A stretch of 64,000 nt of DNA from contig NC_014655.1 in the NCBI RefSeq assembly GCF_000166395.1, positions 2,294,001 to 2,358,000 of the forward strand, given 5' to 3'. Positions 19,173 to 27,289 of this stretch are shown here, one piece after another. The notes beneath the pieces were generated by a model. It was not told where the DNA came from, ran no database searches, and saw only the letters and a program-made list of their open reading frames with translations. The translations under genes were made by a program, and so were the position numbers. Every line of letters begins with the position of its first letter. The first letter of the stretch is position 1. This DNA is from Leadbetterella byssophila DSM 17132. GTDB lineage: Bacteria; Bacteroidota; Bacteroidia; Cytophagales; Spirosomataceae.

Positions 19173-20589
19173 GAAGTTCTGCAACACATATCGGCTTACC
19201 CTCCACGAAATAAGTGACGCCTAAACGCATCTTCAGGCCTTTATTTCTGGAGGGTTCTGCTTCTAATAGACGAGCACTCATTTTGATCCTATCATTCACT
19301 TTTACTGGTGCTAAGAATCTCACTTTATCTACACCATAATTAATACCTGACTTCACAAAAGGCATTTCGTAGATCTCTTCTAAGAATTTAGGACTCAGAC
19401 TTAAGGTAAGGAAGCCGTGAGCTATGGTGGAGCCGAAAGGTGTCTGACGGGCAGCTTCTTCATCGATGTGTATCCACTGATGATCTAAGGTAGCATCTGC
19501 AAAATCATCTATCATCTCCTGAGTAATTTCAATAAACGGACTTTCTCCTAATTCCATACCAATGCTAGCTAGCACCTCCTCAGGGGAAAGGAAAATTCGT
19601 TTTTTGGATACAGATCTAACCTGATCTTCTGCTATCAATCGAGGAGAAACTACTACCAAATATTTAGCCACTCCTCTTTTTTGTTTAAAGTCAGACAGGA
19701 CAGAAACTGCCTCCTCCCATGCATACCTTTTCACCTTTGGCATCTGAATCTTTCCGGAAGCATGCAGTTGAAATATTTCACGGGCCAGTTCTTCTTGTTT
19801 GTATGGAAATTTTCTCGAGAAACTACCCCAAAAGACGCCCGTTACGCTTACGTCCTTTAGCAAGATGAGGTTCAAAGGAAAAACGGGCACTTCTCCTGCT
19901 GCAAATCCTACCACAAGATATCTGCCGCCGGGCGACAAGCACCTTAATGCCTCTTCTGCGCTAGATCCACCCACAGTGTCTAAAACAAGATCCAAAGGAG
20001 TACCTTTTACTTTATCTTTAAAAGAATCATAGGTATAGACTTCATCTGCCCCGTACCCTCTAAGCACCTCGGGACTGGAACGGGAAACCGCAATTACTTT
20101 TAAACCATGGGTATGGGCCAGTTGCACGGCTGCTGAACCTACACCTCCTCCTGCGCCAAGTATTAATATCCTCTGCCCCTGCTTCATTTTTCCTTTATGC
20201 TTTAGAGCATAGAGCGCCGTACTGAAATTATACATCATACTTGCGGCTTCTTCTAAACGCATACTATCCGCCAAAGAAAAAACTCTATCTGCCTTAAGGA
20301 TAATTTCTTCAGACAATGCCCCCCAGCGTTCTATGCCGTAAACCCTTTGACCTATAGTAAAGCCTTGAACTTCTTCTCCAAGTTCAGTAATAATACCAGA
20401 AAATTCTCCACCCGGAGTATACGGAAATGTAGGCAGGAATTGATATTTACCTTCCTGAATAAGAATATCAGGGAAATTAATGCCACATGCGGCAATTTGT
20501 ATTCTCAGTTCATTTGGAGCTAAAGGCCTTTGATCTAATTCCGTCCACTTAGGTGCTTCAGCTTTTGCACCTATCAGCAGTGCTTTCAT
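19156..20589 (-). CDS. Fusion of a zinc-free MDR oxidoreductase (quinone-reductase type) with a MaoC-like hydratase
   Basis: One 477-residue chain joins two enzymes. Residues 1-~315 are a medium-chain dehydrogenase/reductase of the NADPH:quinone oxidoreductase type (ACGINFPDILIQEGKY, the nucleotide-binding LILGAGGGVGSAAVQLA, VGFAAGEVP) without the zinc ligands of alcohol dehydrogenases. Residues ~345-477 are a MaoC hot-dog domain, ADATLDHQWIHIDEEAA and IAHGFLTLSLSP, with the D369/H374 dyad of R-specific enoyl-CoA hydratases. A likely role is linked reduction and hydration of enoyl-CoA-type substrates, which is inferred. The start is the ATG at 20589; a TTG two codons upstream is less likely. 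Confidence 0.88.
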   Translation of the reverse strand: MKALLIGAKAEAPKWTELDQRPLAPNELRIQIAACGINFPDILIQEGKYQFLPTFPYTPGGEFSGIITELGEEVQGFTIGQRVYGIERWGALSEEIILKADRVFSLADSMRLEEAASMMYNFSTALYALKHKGKMKQGQRILILGAGGGVGSAAVQLAHTHGLKVIAVSRSSPEVLRGYGADEVYTYDSFKDKVKGTPLDLVLDTVGGSSAEEALRCLSPGGRYLVVGFAAGEVPVFPLNLILLKDVSVTGVFWGSFSRKFPYKQEELAREIFQLHASGKIQMPKVKRYAWEEAVSVLSDFKQKRGVAKYLVVVSPRLIAEDQVRSVSKKRIFLSPEEVLASIGMELGESPFIEITQEMIDDFADATLDHQWIHIDEEAARQTPFGSTIAHGFLTLSLSPKFLEEIYEMPFVKSGINYGVDKVRFLAPVKVNDRIKMSARLLEAEPSRNKGLKMRLGVTYFVEGKPICVAELLSVLY

Positions 20590-20608
20590 TCTCAAAATAT
20601 TTTGTATT

Positions 20609-20616
20609 CAAAGCTA
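20609..20616 (-). promoter_or_regulatory. Predicted -7 element of the oxidoreductase-MaoC gene
   Basis: TAGCTTTG on the - strand, a full TAnnTTTG match, 19 bases before the ATG at 20589. Confidence 0.45.
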
Positions 20617-20643
20617 ATCCCTTTTAACTTTAAACCGTAGGAA

Positions 20644-20651
20644 TAATTTTG
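20644..20651 (+). promoter_or_regulatory. Predicted -7 element of the DtxR-family gene
   Basis: TAATTTTG ends 4 bases before the ATG at 20656, the same very short spacing as at nhaA. Confidence 0.4.
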
Positions 20652-20655
20652 CTTT

Positions 20656-21312
20656 ATGCTGACATTAACAGAAGAAAACTATCTCAAGGCCATATTTCAC
20701 CTCAGTGTAGATCATCCTGAGGTTTCTGTACTGGACCTGAGCAGGAGTTTGGACATAAAAATGCCCACTGTTAATAGCATGATCAAAAAACTTGCTGCTA
20801 AGGATCTGGTGGAATATGAAAAATACAGACCACTTAAACTTACATCAGAAGGACGAAAATTCGCCGGACTGATTATTCGAAAACACCGGCTTGTAGAGAT
20901 GTTCCTGGTGGAAAAGATGGGATTTGCTTGGGATGAGGTACATGAAGTGGCAGAACAATTAGAACACATCAAATCCCCCAAACTATTTGAAAAAATAGAC
21001 GAAATCTTGAAACATCCCACCGTAGATCCTCATGGGTCTCCTATACCTAATGCTCACGGTGAGGTGCCGGTACTCAACTATATTAAACTTTCAGAAGCGG
21101 AGCTGAAAATCTCCTATCGTTTTATGGCTGTTGGTTCCTCTGACGACAGGTTCCTGAGACATATAGATCACCTTGGACTGAAACTAGGTGATAAAGTAGA
21201 AGTATTGGAAATCATGGAGTTTGACCATTCCTTGAATGTCAGGATCAATGATGAAAAGTTCCTATCTCTTTCTCCAAAGATCAGCTCCAATCTACGCGTA
21301 AGCCCCCTCTAG
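20656..21312 (+). CDS. DtxR/MntR-family metal-dependent transcriptional regulator
   Basis: Represses metal-uptake genes when loaded with Fe2+ or Mn2+. The 218 residues begin LTLTEENYLKAIFHLS, the family opening. A winged helix (about 1-70; MPTVNSMIKKLAAKDLVEY) is followed by the metal-binding dimerisation region (HRLVEMFLVEKMGFAWDEVHEVAEQLEH; DPHGSPIPN) and a C-terminal FeoA/SH3-like domain (about 150-218). Divergent from the oxidoreductase-MaoC gene. Whether it senses iron or manganese cannot be decided by eye. No metal transporter lies next to it, though a ferritin gene occurs near 63 kb. Confidence 0.92.
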   Translation: MLTLTEENYLKAIFHLSVDHPEVSVLDLSRSLDIKMPTVNSMIKKLAAKDLVEYEKYRPLKLTSEGRKFAGLIIRKHRLVEMFLVEKMGFAWDEVHEVAEQLEHIKSPKLFEKIDEILKHPTVDPHGSPIPNAHGEVPVLNYIKLSEAELKISYRFMAVGSSDDRFLRHIDHLGLKLGDKVEVLEIMEFDHSLNVRINDEKFLSLSPKISSNLRVSPL

Positions 21313-21367
21313 TCCTCGCTTAAAGGCTTAATAATCTCACAGCAAAAACTTTAATAATTTTCAGAAT

Positions 21368-21385
21368 ATTTTGAAAATTCAAAAT
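21368..21385. promoter_or_regulatory. Inverted repeat, candidate operator of the GbsR/MarR-type gene
   Basis: An 8-2-8 perfect inverted repeat, ATTTTGAA aa TTCAAAAT, 38 bases before the ATG at 21423. Its position suggests autoregulation. It is AT-rich, so chance symmetry is possible. Confidence 0.4.
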
Positions 21386-21422
21386 TATTATTGTTAATTT
21401 GAACCTAGAATTACGTGCAAAC

Positions 21423-21923
21423 ATGGATATAAAAGAAGCTAAAGACAGGTTCATACATACCTGGGGGACCCTTTCTGCACAATGGGGAATCAACAGGACT
21501 ATGTCTCAGATCCACGCCTTATTGCTTCTGTCGGAAAAAGCCTTGAATGCTGATGAGATTATGGAAGAGCTACAAATCTCCAGAGGGAATGTAAACATGA
21601 ACCTCAGAGACCTGATTAGCTGGGGCCTAATCTTTAAGCAACTCATCCCCGGTGAAAGAAAGGAATACTTTGTAGCAGAAAAAGACATCTGGAAGGTCAC
21701 TAGACAGATCAGCAGAGAAAGACGAAGAAGAGAACTCTCCCCCCTATTAGATGCCGTACACGAGCTTAAAAATGGCTTACAGGATAATCCTGAAGCAGAA
21801 GGTATGCTTAAGATTCTCAATGATATTGACCAAATAGCCTCCCTAGCAGATAATACCTTAGAATTGATCTCAAAAGAAGAGCATCAATGGCTGGTTCAAA
21901 CTTTCCTGAACCTTAAAAAATAG
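21423..21923 (+). CDS. GbsR/MarR-family transcriptional regulator
   Basis: A 166-residue DNA-binding protein. The winged helix lies at about 20-90 (QIHALLLLSEKALNADEIMEELQISRGNVNMNLRDLISWGL) and a basic segment (RQISRERRRRELSPLL) leads into a C-terminal helical dimerisation region. The wording matches the GbsR-like branch of MarR proteins that respond to osmolytes or act on membrane-related genes. The frame can be extended to a TTG at 21399, but the ATG at 21423 is preferred. It probably regulates itself through the inverted repeat at 21368-21385; other targets are unknown. Confidence 0.8.
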   Translation: MDIKEAKDRFIHTWGTLSAQWGINRTMSQIHALLLLSEKALNADEIMEELQISRGNVNMNLRDLISWGLIFKQLIPGERKEYFVAEKDIWKVTRQISRERRRRELSPLLDAVHELKNGLQDNPEAEGMLKILNDIDQIASLADNTLELISKEEHQWLVQTFLNLKK

Positions 21924-21962
21924 ATGTACAATAGATAGGTATAAATAGATAGGAATAAAAAA

Positions 21963-21995
21963 TGCCCCCAATCAGTTTTAAACTTTTTGGGGGCA
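21963..21995. terminator. Bidirectional intrinsic terminator
   Basis: A 9-bp stem, TGCCCCCAA / TTGGGGGCA, with a 15-base loop and T/A tracts on both sides, placed between the convergent GbsR-type gene and the cysteine-rich secreted protein gene. Confidence 0.85.
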
Positions 21996-22014
21996 ATCTA
22001 TTTTTAAGAAATTC

Positions 22015-23499
22015 TTAGAAGCATTTCGAACTTCCGTCAGCACAACATCTACCGTAGATCTTGCTTACTTTCTTGTATTGCTTCTTAGTCAATGGGATAT
22101 AAATCTTACCGTAGTCACCAACCATCACGTCTTGCTGAGTGAATTGTGAGTTGATCGTCATAGGTACGCTGATATTCTCATTAGGATTTACATTACCCGT
22201 GTCACAAACATCGATGATGTGCTCGATCTTGCTGTTACCTTTCAAGTTATATTGTACTTGAGAGTTAGCCGGAATGCTATAGCTTCCAAGACATCTGTAT
22301 TTGTCAGCAGTCTCTCCTTTTTTCAATTTACCTTCTTTGATGTAGCGACCGATCACAGTAACTTCTTTCGTTTCTGTTTTTACTGATGCATCAGCTAATT
22401 CACCATTTCCTTCTAGTGTCAACGTTTGTTTAACACAGCTCAATGGATCAACTTTAGTACCAAGTGCAGGAGCAGCAGAAGCCTCAGAGAAGTTGCTTAC
22501 ACGATTTGCAACAAGTGGAGTAGCGCTTGAAGGAGCAACAAAATCACTTGGACATTCTGTATAAAGTTTTCTAAGTTTCTTGTACTGCTTCTTTGTCAAA
22601 GGAACATTCAAAGAACTTCCATTCTCTCCACCTAGGGTTACATCAGCAGCAGAGATTTCATAGTTAAGAAGAACCGGCATGTTCAAACTTGTAGGAGCGT
22701 TTGTACCGTAATCACAAACCTGGAAAGTGCGAGAATAATCTACTTTACCTTCTGCAGTTAGTTCATAAGTTAAACGTACTGGAACGGTTTGCTCACCGAT
22801 ACAGATCTTCTTATCATTATAAGTACCTACGATAGGAAGCGTTTGAGTTGTATTTACCACATCACCGGCTTTGATAGAACCATTTCCGGCAAAAGTTAAA
22901 TCTTGAGTTAAACAATCAGGACACTTGCTCTTATCTTTTGAGTTTGGATCACAAGGTTGACATGGCTCGCAATCTGAACATTCAGTAGGATCATAGAAAG
23001 CGTTACCACATTTCTTCATGATATAAGCATGACAAGCGCCATCTTTGGCCATGATCTTAAAGGTAGGGAATGGATTACCTAAGATTGACCATTTGTATTT
23101 ATGTCCACGGGAATATCCACCCATCCATCCTATTTTTCCTTTTGGAAGGATAGCAGGAGTGATTTTATCCACAGTAAATGCTGGGTCATTAAATCCGGTA
23201 TAACCTAGAGTCATTAAGAAATTATCAATCTCTTTCTTACTGTTTCTAAGGTTTCTACTGTGTACCTTTTTCAGGTGATCATAAGCTGATTTGGCTGTGT
23301 GCTGTGGGATTTCACCAAACTGAGGGCTTGTACCTAACCTCTTTAAAAGCACTGGCTTCGAGCTAGGAGCCGGGCCAAAAGCCTCAAGAAGGCGGGCTGT
23401 ACTGGTTTTTGTACTTTGGCCAAAACTCTGGAAAGTGAAGGCACCAAATAAAAGTGCAACCGCCTGAATGGTGACAAAACTTAATAATCTCTTTTTCAT
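22015..23499 (-). CDS. Secreted cysteine-rich protein with two tandem homologous modules, function unknown
   Basis: I do not recognise a named family. From the ATG at 23499 it has 494 residues: a signal peptide (MKKRLLSFVTIQAVALLFGA..SFGQ), an N-terminal region of about 150 residues (SRNLRNSKKEIDNFLMTLGYTGF), a cysteine cluster (about 164-196: CHAYIMKKC, CSDCEPCQPC, CPDC), then two homologous modules. Module 1 (about C196-C316) and module 2 (about C355-C485) share the plan C-x-Q-x-L-T-x-x-GNG, a central QVCD/DVCDTG, and close with VPLTKKQYKKLRKLY and IPLTKKQYKKVSKIY. The modules look like beta-sandwich repeats. The frame extends to a TTG at 23547, but the ATG sits directly before the signal peptide. 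It could be a surface or matrix structural protein; no function is claimed. Confidence 0.75.
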   Translation of the reverse strand: MKKRLLSFVTIQAVALLFGAFTFQSFGQSTKTSTARLLEAFGPAPSSKPVLLKRLGTSPQFGEIPQHTAKSAYDHLKKVHSRNLRNSKKEIDNFLMTLGYTGFNDPAFTVDKITPAILPKGKIGWMGGYSRGHKYKWSILGNPFPTFKIMAKDGACHAYIMKKCGNAFYDPTECSDCEPCQPCDPNSKDKSKCPDCLTQDLTFAGNGSIKAGDVVNTTQTLPIVGTYNDKKICIGEQTVPVRLTYELTAEGKVDYSRTFQVCDYGTNAPTSLNMPVLLNYEISAADVTLGGENGSSLNVPLTKKQYKKLRKLYTECPSDFVAPSSATPLVANRVSNFSEASAAPALGTKVDPLSCVKQTLTLEGNGELADASVKTETKEVTVIGRYIKEGKLKKGETADKYRCLGSYSIPANSQVQYNLKGNSKIEHIIDVCDTGNVNPNENISVPMTINSQFTQQDVMVGDYGKIYIPLTKKQYKKVSKIYGRCCADGSSKCF

Positions 23500-23556
23500 T
23501 GTGAGAAATTTTATTCCTGTAACTTGATTTAATTTACTAATAAACAAAACTCAAGA

Positions 23557-23564
23557 CAAAGGTA
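23557..23564 (-). promoter_or_regulatory. Predicted -7 element of the cysteine-rich protein gene
   Basis: TACCTTTG on the - strand, a full TAnnTTTG match about 57 bases before the ATG. A TTTG lies 16 bases further upstream, shorter than the usual spacing. Confidence 0.4.
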
Positions 23565-23673
23565 GTGTCTATTTGATTTGCAAATGTAATTTTTTTTGAC
23601 AGACAATTAAAAAAATAAACGGAGTAATTTTGATTTTTCCGAGTAAAACTAACACACTTTTCTAATTAGAAAC

Positions 23674-23681
23674 TAATTTTG
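23674..23681 (+). promoter_or_regulatory. Predicted -7 element of the PfkB-family gene
   Basis: TAATTTTG, a full match, 19 bases before the ATG at 23701. Confidence 0.4.
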
Positions 23682-23700
23682 TGACAAAAAATATACTTGA

Positions 23701-24639
23701 ATGAGTCTTTTAACCGTTGGGTCCGTTGCTTTTGACAAATTAGAGACCCCTTTCGGTAGCACAGACAAGATTGTGGGAGGTGCAGCTACGTACATTACAC
23801 TTACAGCATCTTACTTTGCTACAAAAAATAACTTGGTGGGTATCGTGGGAAATGACTTCCCTGAAGAGATGTTTGAAACCTTTAAAAAGCACGGTATTAA
23901 TACCGAAGGACTCGCAAAGGACCCCTCAGGTAAAACCTTCTTCTGGCACGGAAAATACCACCAGGACATGAATCATAGAGATACCCTGGACACTCAATTG
24001 GGCGTATTTGAAAACTGGGATCCGATTATCCCGGAATCCTATCAAGATACCCAGTATTTGATGCTGGGAAACCTGGTACCTATGATCCAGTATCAAACCC
24101 TTAAAAAACTGAAGAAAAGACCAAAATTCGTCATGATGGATACCATGAATCTATGGATGGACATCATGATGGATGACTTGAAAATGGTCTTGAAAGAGAT
24201 TGATTGTCTAACCATCAACGACTCTGAGGCTCGCCAACTTTCAGGTGAATTTTCATTGAAAAAAGCGGCAAAAAAAATACTTCAAATGGGTCCTAAAACC
24301 CTGGTCATCAAAAAAGGTGAACACGGAGCTTTGCTCTTCCAGGAAGATAAAATCTTCTTCTGCCCTGCTCTTCCTCTCGAAGATGTATTTGACCCTACCG
24401 GAGCTGGGGATACTTTCGCAGGTGGATTCATTGGCTACCTGGCACAGACAGATGACACCAGCTTTGAAAACCTGAAAAGAGCCGTAATCTACGGTTCTGC
24501 AATGGCTTCCTTCTGTGTAGAAAAATTCGGTACAGAGAGAATGCAATACCTCAAAAAAGAAGAAATCGTCAGTAGAGTTAGAGAATTCCTAAGCTTATCC
24601 AGCGTAGAAATCAGCGACTCCATGAGATACAAAAACTAA
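23701..24639 (+). CDS. PfkB-family carbohydrate/nucleoside kinase
   Basis: Transfers phosphate from ATP to a sugar or nucleoside. The 312 residues show the N-terminal ribokinase glycine motif (IVGGAATYITLTASYF), substrate-loop wording (LVGIVGNDFPEEMFETF) and the C-terminal PfkB signature DPTGAGDTFAGGF with catalytic base D237. The exact substrate cannot be read: ribokinase, adenosine kinase and fructokinase branches are all possible. The terminal A of its TAA stop (24639) is the first base on this side of a group II intron carried on the opposite strand; the base that would replace it in the intron-free allele is also A, so the stop survives either way. Confidence 0.88.
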   Translation: MSLLTVGSVAFDKLETPFGSTDKIVGGAATYITLTASYFATKNNLVGIVGNDFPEEMFETFKKHGINTEGLAKDPSGKTFFWHGKYHQDMNHRDTLDTQLGVFENWDPIIPESYQDTQYLMLGNLVPMIQYQTLKKLKKRPKFVMMDTMNLWMDIMMDDLKMVLKEIDCLTINDSEARQLSGEFSLKKAAKKILQMGPKTLVIKKGEHGALLFQEDKIFFCPALPLEDVFDPTGAGDTFAGGFIGYLAQTDDTSFENLKRAVIYGSAMASFCVEKFGTERMQYLKKEEIVSRVREFLSLSSVEISDSMRYKN

Positions 24640-26578
24640 TCAAGTAGGAAGATAGGGATTATTTCCCTATCTGTCCTCTCACACCACCCGGCATACGGAT
24701 CCGTACCAAGGCGGTTTGTTAGAATAACGTCGTTTGATGTGTTGTTCTCCAGTAATAGTAGTCTGCAAATCCTTCGTAGCCTAGTTTAGTAAAGTATGAG
24801 TTTGTTAGCGTTGTTTGAAGGATAGGACTTGTCCCTGTTCGGGTATAGGATTTACGGGTGTTCGCATGTTGATAGGCAAGCCAGCGTTTGGCTCCCAGTT
24901 TCATTAAGTTACGAATTCGATTACCTGCGGTCTTCCATTGTTTCCAAAGAAGAACACGCAAGCGTCTTCGCACTAGTTCATCTAGTGCTACCATCACCTT
25001 CTTATTCGTTGCTATACGAAAGTAATCCACCCAGCCGTGAATAATTTGCCGTAGTTTAGTCAGTCGCTCATGCATAGGAGTAACTGTATTACGTCTAGTA
25101 TTTTGACGTAACTTCTCTCGGACTCGTTCGATACTCTTTGCAGAGATACGAATCTGCCAATCTCCTTGAGTTTTGAAGAAACTAAAGCCGAGTAAGCTAC
25201 TTTGGGAAGGTCTGCTTACCTTACTCTTTTCACGGTTCACCTTCAGCTTTAGTGTAGATTCGATGTAGCTGGTGATGTTGCCCATAATACGAGTTGCGGA
25301 TTTATTACTCCTCGTGTAGATACTACAGTCATCCGCATAGCGTACAAATCGATGTCCACGGGAGCTGAGTTCCGTATCCAGTTCGTTCAGGATGATGTTT
25401 GACAAAAGTGGACTTAAAGGACTGCCCTGTGGTGTGCCCTTGGTTCGCTTTTGTTCAAGACCATGATCCATAATCCCACAACGAAGGTATTTCCCGATCA
25501 GCGCTAGGACTCGACGATCCGTAATCTTCTTGCTCAAAAGATGCATCAGTATGTCGTGGTTCACTTGATCGAAGAATTGTTCCAAATCAAGTTCAACGAC
25601 CCACGTGTAGCCCAAGTTCAGATACTCTTGCGCTTTAATGACGGCCTGATGAGCATTACGATTCGGACGGAAGCCGTAGCTGTTATCGTGAAAATCACCC
25701 TCATACTTTAACCCAAGCCATTGGGAAATGCTTTGCTGAATAACACGGTCGATGACCGTTGGGATACCCAGCATACGCTTGCCGCCACTTGCTTTGGGAA
25801 TCTCTACTTTCCGAACAGCTTGTGGGCGGTAAGTGCCAGAGAGAATATCCGATCGCAGGGATTGCCAGTGCGTGTTAAGGTAGTCACGAAGATTATCGAT
25901 CTGCATACCATCAACTCCGCTAGCACCTCCATTAGAGATGACACGATCAACTGCGTGTTTGACATTTCGGATGTGTAATATCTCTTCCAACATAGTATTA
26001 CTAAAAAAAAACCTCAGGCATTGTGTCCACTTCGTTGCACGACTCAGCTAAGCTCCTCTTGCATTTTACTATCAGTTTCCGACCTACCCTCATGCAAGCA
26101 GTTCTCTTATGTGGTTCGGCTTTTAACACTTCGTCATAAACTTCATGGTTCCTTTGCCATTCTAACATTCAGACCTTCCCCTGTATAAAGTAGAGAAGCA
26201 GGGTACTATGTCCTCTGCTGACTTCTGACTAAAGCATACTAGCATTATTATTCTGCTATATGTTTCTTCGCGGGCATTCGCGTATACCTTTGACAGAGTT
26301 TAGTCAGATCTCCCCAGGTAAGAACAATAACTTTCACCTCATATATCCGCTACATTTACCATAGTGTTTCCGTACAGTTTAGGGCTTCGGCTTGTTTTGC
26401 AGCCTCACCCAACACTTGCGGCCTTGTATGTAGTTTCTGTTCGTCGGATCGAGGTTTTGCCTCAGACTTCCTTCAGATTCCACCTCACGGTGGACACCCT
26501 TGTCATAAGCTAACACTTCCCACTGTAAAGGCGTGTTCGGGACTTACACCCTAGAGTTATTGACCATGCTGGGCACAC
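24639..26578 (-). mobile_element. Complete group IIC intron
   Basis: On the - strand the element begins at 26578 with GTGTGCCCAGCATGG and continues with CTCTAGGGTG..AAGTCCCGAAC, the conserved 5' end and domain I of IIC introns. Domain IV carries the reverse transcriptase gene. Domain V follows the gene at about 24712-24680 (ACCGCC, GGATCC loop, GGGTGGT), with CGC as the likely catalytic triad, and runs into GTGAGAGGAC. Domain VI is the GATAGGGA/TCCCTATC hairpin, and the 3' end is CCTACTTGAT at 24639. The 5' exon is the terminator hairpin and T tract of the nitroreductase gene, the insertion preference known for class C introns. Total about 1940 bases, with no visible damage. The stretch 25994-26578 without an ORF is intron RNA structure. 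Confidence 0.9.
24719..25993 (-). CDS. ltrA: Group II intron reverse transcriptase/maturase (class C)
   Basis: Assists splicing of its own intron RNA and copies it into DNA at new sites. The 424 residues contain the RT blocks in order: IPKASGGKRMLGIPTVIDRV, YGFRPNRNAHQAV, LDLEQFFDQVNHD, GTPQGSPLSPLLSNI and the catalytic FVRYADD (D221, D222). A maturase X domain follows (about 300-380; LRQIIHGWVDYFR). No DNA-binding/HNH endonuclease domain follows, as usual in class C. The frame is intact, so the element may be mobile. Confidence 0.95.
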   Translation of the reverse strand: MLEEILHIRNVKHAVDRVISNGGASGVDGMQIDNLRDYLNTHWQSLRSDILSGTYRPQAVRKVEIPKASGGKRMLGIPTVIDRVIQQSISQWLGLKYEGDFHDNSYGFRPNRNAHQAVIKAQEYLNLGYTWVVELDLEQFFDQVNHDILMHLLSKKITDRRVLALIGKYLRCGIMDHGLEQKRTKGTPQGSPLSPLLSNIILNELDTELSSRGHRFVRYADDCSIYTRSNKSATRIMGNITSYIESTLKLKVNREKSKVSRPSQSSLLGFSFFKTQGDWQIRISAKSIERVREKLRQNTRRNTVTPMHERLTKLRQIIHGWVDYFRIATNKKVMVALDELVRRRLRVLLWKQWKTAGNRIRNLMKLGAKRWLAYQHANTRKSYTRTGTSPILQTTLTNSYFTKLGYEGFADYYYWRTTHQTTLF

Positions 26579-26612
26579 AAAAAAGGGGCACTCTAGCTTA
26601 TGTGCCCCTTTT
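26579..26612. terminator. Terminator hairpin used as the group IIC intron insertion site
   Basis: GGGGCAC / GTGCCCC stem with A and T tracts on both sides and a 10-base loop. On the - strand it directly follows the nitroreductase stop. The intron begins immediately after the T tract. In the intron-free state it would have served both this gene and the convergent pfkB gene. Confidence 0.88.
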
Positions 26613-26613
26613 C

Positions 26614-27240
26614 TTATTTAATTACTTCCACAAATTCATCCATGGGTAGTCGGAACTTCTTGTGCTTCACTAGCCAGTCGCCCTCCTCATCACGATACCC
26701 TATAGGCATCATCACTACTGATTTCCATCCGTTCAGCCCCAAATATTTATCCAAAGCCTCATTATCAAACCCTTCCATAGGAGTAGCATCTACTTTCTGC
26801 TCAGCTGCAGCCGCTAAAGCAAGTCCAAAAGAGATATAAGCTTGCTTCGCCATTCTGTCAGCTTGCCACTGCTTTCCTTGAGGACCATATTTGGATACCA
26901 ACATGTTTTTATACGCTATGCTGTTCTCTGCAGGCATACCCCTCTCCTTTCCGGTTCTCAATAAAATCTCTTCAGCTTTTGCCTCATCAAAATGATCCCA
27001 GGCCACCCAGATCAAAAGGTGAGAACCATCTACCACTTGCGATTGATTATTAGCTATCTTCTTAATGTCTTCCAGCTTTTGCTTATCTGTAACTACTAAA
27101 ATCTTATAAGGCTGCAAGCCCGAAGTGGAAGGCGCTAACCTCGCCGCTTCCAGTATATAATTCAACTTCTCTTCCGGAACGGCTTGGCCATTCATCTTTT
27201 TAGTGGCATAACGCCATTTCAAATCCTCTAATAATGCCAT
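26614..27240 (-). CDS. Nitroreductase-family NAD(P)H:FMN oxidoreductase
   Basis: A 208-residue FMN enzyme of the NfsB-like branch, reducing nitro compounds, quinones or similar acceptors. The N-terminus KWRYATKKMNG and the block LEAARLAPSTSGLQPYKILVV form the FMN-binding part; LNGWKSVVMMPIGYRDEEGDW closes the fold. The ATG at 27240 is chosen; an upstream in-frame TTG (27264) lies inside the predicted -7 element. It is divergent from an HxlR-type regulator with repeated GTAAC sites between them, a typical regulator-target pair responding to electrophiles or quinones. Confidence 0.9.
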   Translation of the reverse strand: MALLEDLKWRYATKKMNGQAVPEEKLNYILEAARLAPSTSGLQPYKILVVTDKQKLEDIKKIANNQSQVVDGSHLLIWVAWDHFDEAKAEEILLRTGKERGMPAENSIAYKNMLVSKYGPQGKQWQADRMAKQAYISFGLALAAAAEQKVDATPMEGFDNEALDKYLGLNGWKSVVMMPIGYRDEEGDWLVKHKKFRLPMDEFVEVIK

Positions 27241-27261
27241 TAATCTTCTAATTTTATGGCA

Positions 27262-27269
27262 CAAAATTA
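27262..27269 (-). promoter_or_regulatory. Predicted -7 element of the nitroreductase gene
   Basis: TAATTTTG on the - strand, 21 bases before the ATG at 27240. Confidence 0.45.
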
Positions 27270-27289
27270 GGATAAGTCGATTAATTTTC

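Noticed and set aside
24660-26578. CRISPR-associated or retron reverse transcriptase
   Set aside because: The RT has group II maturase features and lies inside recognisable intron RNA domains; no repeats, cas genes or msr/msd structure.
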